A DNA stretch of 10,079 bases from assembly GCA_027604685.1 (NCBI GenBank), contig JADHYX010000300.1, forward strand, positions 7,286-17,364, written 5' to 3'. Positions 1 through 7,773 of the stretch are shown piece after piece. The first letter of the stretch is position 1, and every line of letters starts with the position of its first letter. The notes below the pieces were generated by a model. The model ran no database searches. It was not told the DNA's origin and saw only the letters and a program-made list of their open reading frames with translations. Both the position numbers and the translations under genes were made by a program. This stretch comes from Lobulomyces angularis. Lineage: Eukaryota > Chytridiomycota > Chytridiomycetes > Lobulomycetales > Lobulomycetaceae.

Positions 1-39
1 AAAAATTAAAAAAAAAAAAAATAAATGAAATGAAATTAC

Positions 40-597
40 GTTATAATCAATGTCATCCAAGGTGAAGCCTTCAACAGCGTTAATATTTAAGGAAGAATCA
101 GGATTAATTACAGCAAAACCTCCACTAACTAGGAATAAATTAAGATTTTTGAGTTAGTAAAAGTAATAAGAATAACAAAAATAATTTTTAAATTAATCTT
201 ACCAAAAAATTTTTCTGGTTTATCAGCAGCAGAAGTTTTAAAAACTTCCACAACACCAGGTTTGAGTTGGGCGATCGTAGGAACGTGGTCAGCTAAAATA
301 CCCATATCTCCTTCAGTTGATGATACATTAACTTGGCTGACTTGAGTTTTTGAGATTAAAGTCTTAAAAAGTTTAATTTATTAATTTTTATTTTTATTTT
401 TATTTTATTTTTTTTTTTATTTGAAATAGAAAAATTCATATTTTTAATCAATAATTAATTGTAGAGGAAAAAAAACTTTAAAACAAAAAAAAGCAAAAAA
501 AAAAAACCTTGTGAGGTAAAACTAAATTTAATAGTAATTTTCCAGTTTGTTTGGCTTCAGTTGCATATAAACGACGAAAAACTTTAGTAGAAATCAT
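40..597 (-). CDS. ATP16: Mitochondrial F1 ATP synthase delta subunit, 5' part (3 exons seen, cut by left edge)
   Basis: Subunit of the central stalk of mitochondrial F1-ATPase (equivalent to bacterial epsilon), which couples rotor turning to ATP synthesis in the matrix. Exons on the minus strand are 597-508, 362-203 and 128-40, giving about 113 residues in one frame; a further GT donor at 39-38 suggests the gene continues off the edge. The N-terminus has a mitochondrial presequence look (basic, no acids, ending RRLYATEAK). The beta-sandwich domain follows, with family signatures LPHKTLISKTQVSQVNV, GDMGILADHVPTIAQLKPG and FFVSGGFAVINPDSSL, which line up with the yeast protein as I remember it. 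The C-terminal helical hairpin lies outside the window. Intron 1 (363-507, 145 bases) starts GTTTTT and ends in TTAAG rather than YAG; intron 2 (129-202) ends CTAG. The start is the only ATG before the presequence. It is divergent from the ATP2 gene. Identification is firm; the 3' end is unknown. Confidence 0.9.
377..420. repeat. T-rich simple repeat (TTTTTA-like) in ATP16 intron 1
   Basis: Near-tandem units of TTTTTA/TTTTA end in a 12-base T run. It lies wholly inside the first ATP16 intron and is typical of the low-complexity filler in this window. Confidence 0.8.
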
Positions 598-641
598 TTT
601 TATTCAATAAATAAAAAAAGTTCAAAAAAAAAAAAAAATTC

Positions 642-657
642 AAAACCCTACAGTAGG
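642..657. promoter_or_regulatory. Possible promoter element: AAACCCTA plus CCTAC-A-GTAGG palindrome
   Basis: About 45-60 bases upstream of the ATP16 ATG, in an otherwise A/T-only stretch, sits AAAACCCTA overlapping a perfect 5-base inverted repeat, CCTAC (647-651) and GTAGG (653-657), around one A. AAACCCTA resembles a telobox-type core bound by Myb-like factors such as Tbf1 in some fungi and plants. Only this single copy was noticed in the window. The position suits a regulatory site, but function is inferred only. Confidence 0.3.
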
Positions 658-668
658 ATTTAAGTTTC

Positions 669-768
669 AAAAAAAAAAATAAAAATAAAATGAAATAAAA
701 TAAATTAAAAATAAAATAAATTAAATAAAATAATCATTAAAAAATAAAATAAAAAAGAAAAATTAAAA
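669..768. repeat. A-rich simple repeat (AAAATA / AAATAAAAT-like)
   Basis: Roughly 100 bases built from irregular AAAAT, AAATA and AAATAAA units with almost no C or G. It lies between the ATP16 promoter side and the possible gene relic. No coding potential. Confidence 0.8.
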
Positions 769-801
769 CTAAAAAAAAAATTTTCAAAAGATTTATTTTA
801 A

Positions 802-1299
802 ATTTTCAAGAGAATTATTTTAATTAAACTGTTTTCTTCTGGCTTTCAATATGAAAATGTTTCAGTAGGTATAGTTTTGGAAAATTCTACTAAGCAATAA
901 TTGAAAGATAAAGAAAAACTAGGTGTTTAGTCACACTTAATTAAGTCATACATAGATAATGTAAAACTTGCAGTTAAATCATTTATAAATTCTTCACATT
1001 CAACAATACATAAAGTAAACCATCTGTTCCCTGCGAAAAACAATACAAGTATTTATACATTCTTATTTAAATCCTTTTGCATTTGCTGTGATAGACAATC
1101 CTAATTAAATCTTTCGCAGTTTGCTGATACACGATCTTCCTTAAATTCTTTTGCAAGCCTACTACTAAGGAACCTGGTACTTATTGGCTCTGGAAATTCC
1201 ATAATTAAATCGAAATGTTATTTCTCTATCATTGCTTGCTTAAATTTTTTCTTCCCAAACATTTTTAACTTTTTCAAGGTTTTAGGTTTAATTTTTTAA
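802..1299 (+). pseudogene. Possible decayed coding region between ATP16 and ATP2
   Basis: This stretch has clearly more C and G and fewer homopolymers than the intergenic DNA around it. Read in the frame starting at 802, about 165 codons contain only three internal stops (TAA at 898, TAG at 928, TAA at 1102), then end at TAA 1297-1299. The open segments are about 32, 57 and 64 codons, with no ATG at their heads. At this base composition roughly a dozen stops would be expected, so a relic of a protein gene is plausible. The first two stops are preceded by ordinary-looking codons (STKQ*LKDKE, EKLGV*SHLIK). No family was recognised. The complementary register on the minus strand also has fewer stops than expected, so strand is uncertain. 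It could equally be unusual non-coding sequence, partly made of a 36-base tandem repeat. Confidence 0.3.
1067..1161. repeat. Degenerate tandem repeat, unit about 36-38 bases, 2.5 copies
   Basis: Units begin with TTAAAT at 1067, 1105 and 1141. Unit 1 (38 bases) and unit 2 (36 bases) share TTAAATC, a TTTGCA/TTCGCA block, TTTGCTG, then GATA/ACGATC-like ends; they differ by a 2-base indel after TTTGCTG. Unit 3 keeps TTAAATTCTTTTGCA and then diverges. More TTAAAT words at 1205 and 1240 keep a similar 35-base spacing but share little else. It is not a CRISPR-type array, since the units abut without spacers. Confidence 0.55.
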
Positions 1300-1382
1300 T
1301 TTTTTTCGGGTTGTGCTACAGCTTAAAAAAAATTAAAAAATTAAAAATTAAAGCAGTTTTTTTTTTTTTTCCGTAACGAATA

Positions 1383-3495
1383 ATGTTTTTAAGTAGAAAT
1401 ATTTTACGCAAAGGATTGAAAGCTCCTTTTGCAGGTTTTTTAGTTTTATCTTGTTTGCGTAAAAAAAATCTAACCTTTTTTTTTTTTTTTTTTTTTTTCA
1501 AAATTTATTTCGGTTTAAATACTGATGGGGATACGGTTGTAGGACGGGGGTATTTGGTTGGGTTTTTTGGTCCCTTGTATGTTTCCAATATTAAGTTCGT
1601 TCTCAATCTTCTAGTGCTTCCGTTGGTAGCACTGGTGAAGTTCGTTCTGTTATTGGTGCCGTTGTAGATGTCCAATTTGACGCCGGTAAATTACCTCCAA
1701 TTTTAAACGCCTTAGAAGTTCAACAACACGATATTAGATTAGTTTTAGAAGTATCACAACACTTGGGGTAAGAGTATAATGAAAATAAAATAAGCCATCT
1801 ACCTTATGTTTTTATTTTATTATGGAGCAGTGATTTTGAATAATTCAACTTTATTTTTCCTACCTAATTTTTTTTTTTTTATTAAGTGAAAATACTGTTC
1901 GTTGTATTGCCATGGACGGTACAGAAGGTTTAGTTAGAGGACAAAAAGTTTTAGATACCGGTAGCCCAATTTGTGTACCTGTCGGTCCAGAGTGTTTAGG
2001 TAATTTACTATTTTAAGTAGCCAAAAATAAAATAAAACTTTAAAAAACTAAGTTTGTTAAAATTTCAATCATTTTTATGAAATAACTTAACTCTTTTATT
2101 TTTATTTTTTCTAACATCATTATTTTTTTTTTTTCATTTTTTGACAGGTCGTATTATTAATGTTATTGGAGAACCTGTAGATGAAAGGGGTCCAATTAAA
2201 ACTAAACAAGTGGCTTCAATTCACGCTGATCCTCCAACTTTCGTCGATCAATCTACTGTTCCTGAATTATTAGAAACTGGTATTAAAGTCGTTGATCTTC
2301 TTGCTCCTTATGCTAGAGGTGGTAAAATTGGTTTATTTGGTGGTGCTGGTGTTGGTAAAACTGTGTTAATTACTGAATTAATTAACAACATTGCTAAGGT
2401 GAATTTCAATTAAAAATTTATCTTGTGTAATTATTTTTAGGGTCATGGTGGTTATTCTGTTTTCTGCGGTGTAGGTGAACGTACCAGAGAGGGAAATGAT
2501 CTCTACCATGAAATGCAACACGGTGGTGTTATTAATTTAAAAGGTGAAAGTAAAGCAGTTCTTGTATACGGTCAAATGAATGAACCTCCAGGTAAAAAAA
2601 AAAAAAAAAAAATTTACAAAGCTAAATTTTTTAGGTGCTAGAGCTCGTGTTGCTTTAACCGGATTGACTATTGCTGAATATTTCCGTGATAAAGAAGGAC
2701 AAGATGTGTTACTTTTCATTGACAATATTTTCCGTTTCACACAAGCTGGTTCAGAAGTGTCTGCTCTTCTTGGTCGTATCCCTTCAGCTGTAGGTTACCA
2801 ACCTACTTTGGCAACTGATATGGGTGGTATGCAGGAAAGAATTACTACTACAAAGAAAGGTTCGATTACATCAGTACAGGCCATTTATGTCCCTGCTGAT
2901 GATTTGACCGATCCTGCTCCTGCCACAACCTTTGCGCATTTGGATGCTACCACTGTATTAAGCAGAGGTATCGCCGAATTAGGTATTTACCCTGCTGTCG
3001 ATCCATTAGATTCAAAATCCAGAATTTTGGATCCTAGAATTGTTGGAGATGAACATTACGAAATTGCTACAAGCGTTCAAAAAATTTTACAAAATTATAA
3101 ATCTTTGCAAGATATTATTGCTATTTTAGGTATGGATGAGTTGTCAGAAGAAGATAAAGTAAGTTTTTTTATTTATTTATTTTAATTGTACTTAATAATT
3201 TTTTATAGCTAACTGTCGAACGTGCACGTAAAATTCAAAAATTTATGAGTCAACCTTTTGATACCGCTTTTGTTTTTACTGGTTATGAAGGGCGTTACGT
3301 TAAATTACTTGTAAGTTTTTTTAATTGTTACTTAAAAAACACTTTTCTAATCATAACCTTTAGGATACAATTCGTTCATTTAAAGAAATCTTGGATGGAA
3401 AACATGATGACTTACCAGAAGCCGCATTTTATATGGTTGGAGATGTAGAAGAAGTTAGAAGAAAGGGAGAACAAATTGCTAAAGAAACTGCTTAA
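1383..3495 (+). CDS. ATP2: Mitochondrial F1 ATP synthase beta subunit (complete, 8 exons)
   Basis: Catalytic subunit of mitochondrial F1-ATPase, which makes ATP from ADP and phosphate in the matrix. Exons: 1383-1434 (or 1458), 1596-1767, 1887-1999, 2148-2398, 2441-2591, 2635-3158, 3209-3310, 3364-3495; all phases agree, giving 498 (or 506) residues against about 511 in yeast. The N-terminus is a basic targeting peptide ([17 protein letters not shown]) joined to RSQSSSASV. Seen further on (498-residue numbering): Walker A GGAGVGKT at 177-184, catalytic-loop GERTREGND near 208-216, Walker B DVLLFIDN ending near 277, [12 protein letters not shown], the DELSEEDK motif with its conserved acidic residues, and KFMSQPF with both adenine-pocket Phe. 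The usual VAEVFTG segment reads TAFVFTG here, a mild divergence. Introns 1 and 2 end in AAG. Intron 1 has two in-phase donors (GTTTTT at 1435, GTAAAA at 1459), so presequence length is open by 8 residues. Intron 5 is 43 bases, 19 of them a single A run. Confidence 0.97.
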
Positions 3496-4084
3496 AATTT
3501 TTAAATTATATAGTATAAACTGTACCGTTTTAAGTTATATTTATTCTCAATATAATCTTTTATTAGTTACTTAGTTTTAAGAAACTATCTTAATATAAGG
3601 TTTATATATAATCAATTTTTTATTTAATTTTTTACAAATTTAGATTTCTTAACAAATCAAGCAAATGTTTTTGGTCTTTCAGCTTGATACAGAATCTTAA
3701 TTTCTAGTAGTGAAGAACAAAAAAAAAAAAAACAAACAATGCTAACAATTGTTTTATTTCATTTTATTTTTTATTTAAATTCTTAAATTCTAGTAGAACT
3801 TTTTGTTTTTTTTTTTCTAAGAAAAACTGAACTTTCATTTTCTTTTTTTGTTAAAAAATTCTCAAAAAAAAATTTTTCAAATTCAGAATTTTAAAAAAAA
3901 AAAAAATTCCTAGATAGTTTATTTTTTTTTTTTATTTACATTTAAAATTTAAATAATAACTAAATTATAAAAATATATATACTTTATATATTTTTTTTTT
4001 TTTAAAAATTTTATTTAACTTTTTTTTTTTTAAGATTATAAAAAAAAGAAAAATTTGGGTCTTTTTTTTTTATTATTTTTTATA
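3496..4084. other. Intergenic A/T-rich region between ATP2 and the membrane-protein gene
   Basis: Contains the ATP2 3' untranslated region and the upstream region of the next gene. It is dominated by A and T runs of 9-14 bases and a TATATATA patch near 3970-3990. A 10-base palindrome AACAATTGTT lies at 3744-3753, within chance for this composition. No RNA gene or open frame of weight was seen, except the in-frame extension at 4034-4084 discussed with the membrane-protein gene. Confidence 0.7.
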
Positions 4085-4971
4085 ATGAAGTATAATGCCT
4101 CTTCGCCTTGTTATAGTTGTGATCAAAACTTTTACTGTATACAAAATCTCTTTACAAATTCATATTTAACAAAAGAAAATTTAAATCCTTCATATAAAGC
4201 TTGTAAGTAAAAAAAAAAAAAATTTTTTAAATTATTTTGAATTATTATGAAAAAATTTAAAAAAAAGTTAACATACTAAAAAAAATGAAATGAAAAAAAA
4301 AAATAATTTTAAAAAACCGAAAAATGTTTATTCTTATTTTTTTTAGGTCTTTGTGAAAATGAAAAACGAATAAATGATACCTTTGATTGCCTAGACCTGG
4401 CTTTAAATGGCACCTGTGAATTCGAAAATCATCCCTTTATATTTTTGTACACAATTTTACTGATTAGCGAACCATCACTGATTATAAATAAATCACAACA
4501 ATCTACTACCTCACAACAAACTATATTACCTCTGCTGAGTAAAAATTGTCAGAGAGGATTAAATGAAGATATATTAAATTTTATTGTTAACTGTACGTAA
4601 ATATATATTAAAAAAGAAAAATTCTAAATAAAAAAAAAAAACCAGATAATACCGAAAACGCTAATATTAGTCATACCAACTCAACCAACAACTTTCCGAA
4701 AGAAGACTACTCCTCATCAATAGTAACGGGCGTAACCCTTTCACTGTTTCTTTTTTTGGGGTTATTGGTTTATTTAGTTTTAAGATGTAAAAAAAAAAAA
4801 TTAAAAAAAAAAATAGAACAAAACGAAGATTTAAACAGCAACAGCCACTCTGACATTAGTCTACAATTCAACAGTTTAGAAAATCAATATCGTGGTGGGG
4901 TAATTAACGAAAATCATGATTTCAAAGATTCTGTTGATAATATTCCCACTGCTTCGTTAAATAACCCTTGA
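4085..4971 (+). CDS. Unknown cysteine-rich single-pass membrane protein (3 exons)
   Basis: Not recognised as a named family. Exons 4085-4202, 4347-4592 and 4646-4971 join in phase to 229 residues. Residues 1-143 look extracellular: eight Cys at 9, 12, 18, 40, 42, 54, 63 and 107 (C-x2-C-x5-C ... C-x-C), enough for four disulfides, and six N-glycosylation sequons (Asn 4, 49, 60, 87, 128, 133), with none in the tail. A Ser/Thr/Asn-rich stalk precedes one transmembrane helix at about 146-168, then a basic stop-transfer cluster (CKKKKLKKK) and an Asn/Ser/Asp-rich tail of about 50 residues. The YKxCLC arrangement recalls Cys patterns in fungal secreted proteins, and the count of eight recalls CFEM, but spacing does not fit CFEM. 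No signal peptide follows the chosen ATG; an in-frame KKKKNLGLFFLLFFI stretch lies just before it (from 4040), so the true start may lie on an upstream exon. Cell-surface sensor or adhesion protein is a guess. The Lys cluster is encoded by 12- and 11-base A runs (4789-4800, 4803-4813). Confidence 0.75.
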
Positions 4972-5268
4972 ATAATTTTCTTATTCTTTTCTTTTTATTC
5001 TTTTTTTTTTCTTTTTTTGTGAGTATTGGCAAATAAATTGCCAAATGAAGTTAACTTTGAATCAAATAAATCAAAAAAAGAAATAAAAAAAAAAAAGAAA
5101 ATAGATGCATTTAATTATTTTTTTTTTATTTTTTTTCGTTGTACATTAAAAAAAAAAAAAATTTAAGGAAAAGTTTACATATATATAAATTTTTAGGAAA
5201 AAAATAAAAATTAATTAAATAGTCATTGTTAAATATATTAATCTTAATATTTTTTTTTTTTTTGATAT
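4972..5268. other. Convergent 3' intergenic region
   Basis: Shared downstream region of the plus-strand membrane-protein gene and the minus-strand EST1/SMG7 gene. It starts with a C/T-only tract (4977-5018), contains the hairpin at 5026-5044, and continues with A and T runs. No gene seen. Confidence 0.7.
5026..5044 (+). promoter_or_regulatory. Perfect hairpin carrying AATAAA: likely 3'-end signal
   Basis: TTGGCAA (5026-5032) and TTGCCAA (5038-5044) are exact reverse complements around the 5-base loop ATAAA, so the canonical polyadenylation hexamer AATAAA (5032-5037) sits across stem top and loop. It lies 54 bases after the membrane-protein stop codon, a fitting place for 3'-end formation. 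The role is inferred from position and the known hexamer. Confidence 0.45.
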
Positions 5269-7657
5269 TCAATTATCTTCATATTCGTTATAATGAAAGC
5301 CATTGTTGTCATTTGTATTGATCCAACCTAAATCGTTACTGGATGTGTGATCCAAAAGGTAGTTTTTAACGCCTAGATTTTGAACACCGGTTTTGTTGTG
5401 AGGAGCAACAAAAGAGGAAGAGCTTCCAATATTTCCTAGATTATTTGGTTGAAAGGAAAATTGTTGATAGTCTTGTCGAAACGAGAGATTGGAATTACTA
5501 ATTTGATTTTGATTTTGATTAAAAATAAAAGGATTGCTAACTCCTTGCCACACAACTCCATCTCCATGAAAATAATTTGCTACTGGTTTATTGCTTGTAG
5601 TTAAATTATTTAAGTTGTTAGTTTTAGCCTTCTCAATATTCTTGAATAGTTGTTGGGGGTTTAAATGGGGTAGCATTTCTTCATCTTCCTTTTCTTCATC
5701 TGAACGCAAACCTAAAAAGCTCATGGTATCTACTTCGGCAATGTTGTTAAGGTTTCCATTAACTTCGCTGGTAGGATTACTATGTGGTGAATTTTTCTTG
5801 GGGGAAGATGTAAAGTTCAAAGTTTTTTGTCTATCTTCAAAATTGAAATGCGGTGATTGCGTGCTTTGATTACTTTTAAACACTACCTTTTCTTCGTAGT
5901 CAGAGTCACTGTCTTCTGCATTACCTAAATCTGGGGAACAAAATTAAACAAAAATCAATCTAAAAAAAATTTTTTTTTTTATCATTTCAATTTCAAATTA
6001 CCGGATTTGTAATAGTCCGAAGAGGGAAATGAGGATTTCTCAGAAACTGCTATTTGTTTGTACAAACTTTTTTCAGGATTAGAAAGTTTAAAAGTATCAA
6101 AATCCTATAAAAAGAGCTATTAACCAACTAATAATTTTCTTTCTTTTTATCGCTTTTACCGGAAAGAAGGAAGTGCTCAACATAATAACCTGAGAAAATA
6201 GTATTTCTAGCCGATGGGATGTAGATAAATTAAATATCGGTTTTTGTTTATGCTGCAGCAAGATTGGGTCCTTCTCATTTTTTGAAATTGGTAAAAAATA
6301 TAACAATCTTAAATCGTCATTTAGTAAGTTTGGTGGAGAAGTATTAAAATTGTTCAAAATGTGAAAGGTTTTGTCAGTGGATGTTAATCTATACGTGTCC
6401 TGCAAAAATAAAATTTAGTTAAAAGAAGATTTTTTTCTTTTATTTTGAAAAAAATAATACCTTTTCTTTATTTTGAAGTACGAGTGATATAAACTGCAAA
6501 TTTTCTTTAAATTTTTCCTCCAAATCCTTCACAATATTGGGATCTTTTAAACAAAAGATTAACCTCAAAGAAACTTTTAAACTTTCCAATGATGTCACCA
6601 ACAATTTTTGTTTTAGTTCAACTTCATTTGAATTCTTGTATATTTTAATATTTTTTAACACTTTAATGTTATACTCAAGAAATGATTTAGTCAAGGAGAC
6701 TAAAAAACTTTTTGTTAAATCCACATTTTGGCTGCCATCATTTTGTTTTAGATATAAAAAGTGAATTAATCCAATTAAAATAAGAAAAAATGTACAACTT
6801 TCATTTGAATTTAAACTCTTTAATTCCGACTTGAATAATAGCAAGACTTTTTCCTGTAAAATATGTAGTATCTTGGCATTGGCACTGAAGAAATGCAAAA
6901 TAAATTTAACAAATTGGATTAAAATTGGTTTAAATTAATTTTTACTTATGGTCCATTGTACCCAAGTTAGAAACTAAAAATATGAAATTAGTTTTTAAGT
7001 CACAATGGAAATCATCTTCTTCTTCTTCATCTGAATCACCTGCACCTTGCATCTGCTTTTGTACAATATTTTTAAACATACGAGTCAGATTACTATCTGC
7101 AGTGGCAAAGGGGGATTCTATAAATATACTAAAAAATAAAAAAAAATCATGTTTAAACTTGAATATTTGGTTTACCTTCTCAAATAATTTGCGGTTGCTA
7201 AAAAATTATCATTTTTTAATGAATAAATTAGTCCCAACTGATTATAACCTTGACCAATGGAAGGTAAAGTTTCAATAGAAGATTGATAGAAGTTGATTGC
7301 AGTAGAATAATTTGTACTTTTAAACAAAAGTTGCTTGTATCTATTCAAATCTCCAATTTGGAGTAATAATTTGCTTAAATAAACTTTATCTACCTTGGAT
7401 TCTGGTAAAGTATTGTAAAAATGCAATTTACTTAAAAGTAACTTTGTAGTATTTAATAAAAACTCATATGTCAAAGTATGCTGTTTTGCTAACTTCAGTT
7501 GAGAGTATGTTTGTTGAATTAGTGCCCAAGCTTTTAAAAGCAACTGAAGCTGAAATTTTTGTTCGTTATTGTTATTATTTTTGGAAAGATTTTTCTTATT
7601 TAATAAAGCATTGAGTTTAGCTTCTATTTCATCCAATTCATCCTCCTCAAATTGCAT
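5269..7657 (-). CDS. EST1/SMG7-like protein (6 exons, complete)
   Basis: Member of the EST1/SMG5-6-7 family, whose members bind phosphorylated Upf1 in nonsense-mediated mRNA decay and, as Est1, support telomerase; which role applies here is not decided by sequence. Exons on the minus strand: 7657-7176, 7128-6946, 6884-6461, 6399-6160, 6104-6002, 5930-5269, all in phase, 697 residues. The 14-3-3/TPR-like N-terminal half shows the family signatures IGDLNRYK (101-108), the TPR AINFYQSSIETLP-GYNQLGLIYSL (about 120-146), and NYLRS-SPFATADSNL across the first exon junction. An acidic DSDEEEDD insert follows, then a helical region resembling the EST1 DNA/RNA-binding segment. DSDYEEKVVFK matches the short acidic EEIVF-type motif seen after that domain in relatives. 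The last ~200 residues are Asn/Ser/Gln-rich and probably disordered; no PIN nuclease domain is seen, which argues for SMG7/Est1 rather than SMG5 or SMG6. It is smaller than human SMG7. All five introns are short (47-71 bases) and end in YAG. Confidence 0.85.
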
Positions 7658-7773
7658 AAAAATTCTCTATAATTTAAATTTTCTTTTTATAATTTTTTCT
7701 TTCAACAAAAAAAATAATAGTGGGAAAAAAAAAAAAAAAAAAAATAATAATAAAAATTTAAAATTAAATTAAC
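7658..7773. promoter_or_regulatory. Divergent promoter between EST1/SMG7-like gene and AKR7 gene
   Basis: Only 116 bases separate the two opposing start codons, so both promoters and 5' untranslated regions must overlap. The region holds an uninterrupted 20-base A run (7725-7744), a second run of 8 A (7707-7714) and almost no G or C. Long poly(dA:dT) tracts are known to exclude nucleosomes, so an open bidirectional promoter is a fair inference. Confidence 0.6.

Noticed and set aside
830..1262. Minus-strand reading of the 802-1299 region (from ATG 1262) as the real relic frame
   Set aside because: It has about six stops in 144 codons, more than the plus-strand register, so it was not chosen, though strand remains uncertain.
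1316..1501. Minus-strand Lys-rich open frame
   Set aside because: It is the reverse reading of ATP2 exon 1 and the poly-T of its first intron; the Lys run is homopolymer-driven.
1611..1613. CTAG acceptor for ATP2 intron 1 ending at 1613
   Set aside because: It is out of phase with both possible donors, while the AAG at 1593-1595 keeps the frame and adds a plausible RSQSSS presequence end.
2537..2740. Minus-strand open frame across ATP2 exons 5 and 6
   Set aside because: Shadow of the ATP2 coding strand, crossing an intron poly-A.
3851..3894. Inverted repeat TTAAAAAATTCT / AGAATTTTAA
   Set aside because: Arms are nearly pure A/T and imperfect; such pairings arise by chance in this composition.
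4597..4598. GT at 4597 as donor of the membrane-protein exon 2
   Set aside because: It would create a stop right after the junction; the GTACGT donor at 4593 keeps the frame.
5591..5869. Plus-strand open frame of 92 codons
   Set aside because: Antisense of the EST1/SMG7 last exon, whose minus-strand frame is longer, spliced in phase and carries a family motif.
6537..7278. Plus-strand open frames of 75 and 98 codons
   Set aside because: Antisense to EST1/SMG7 exons and introns; no start context or family similarity.
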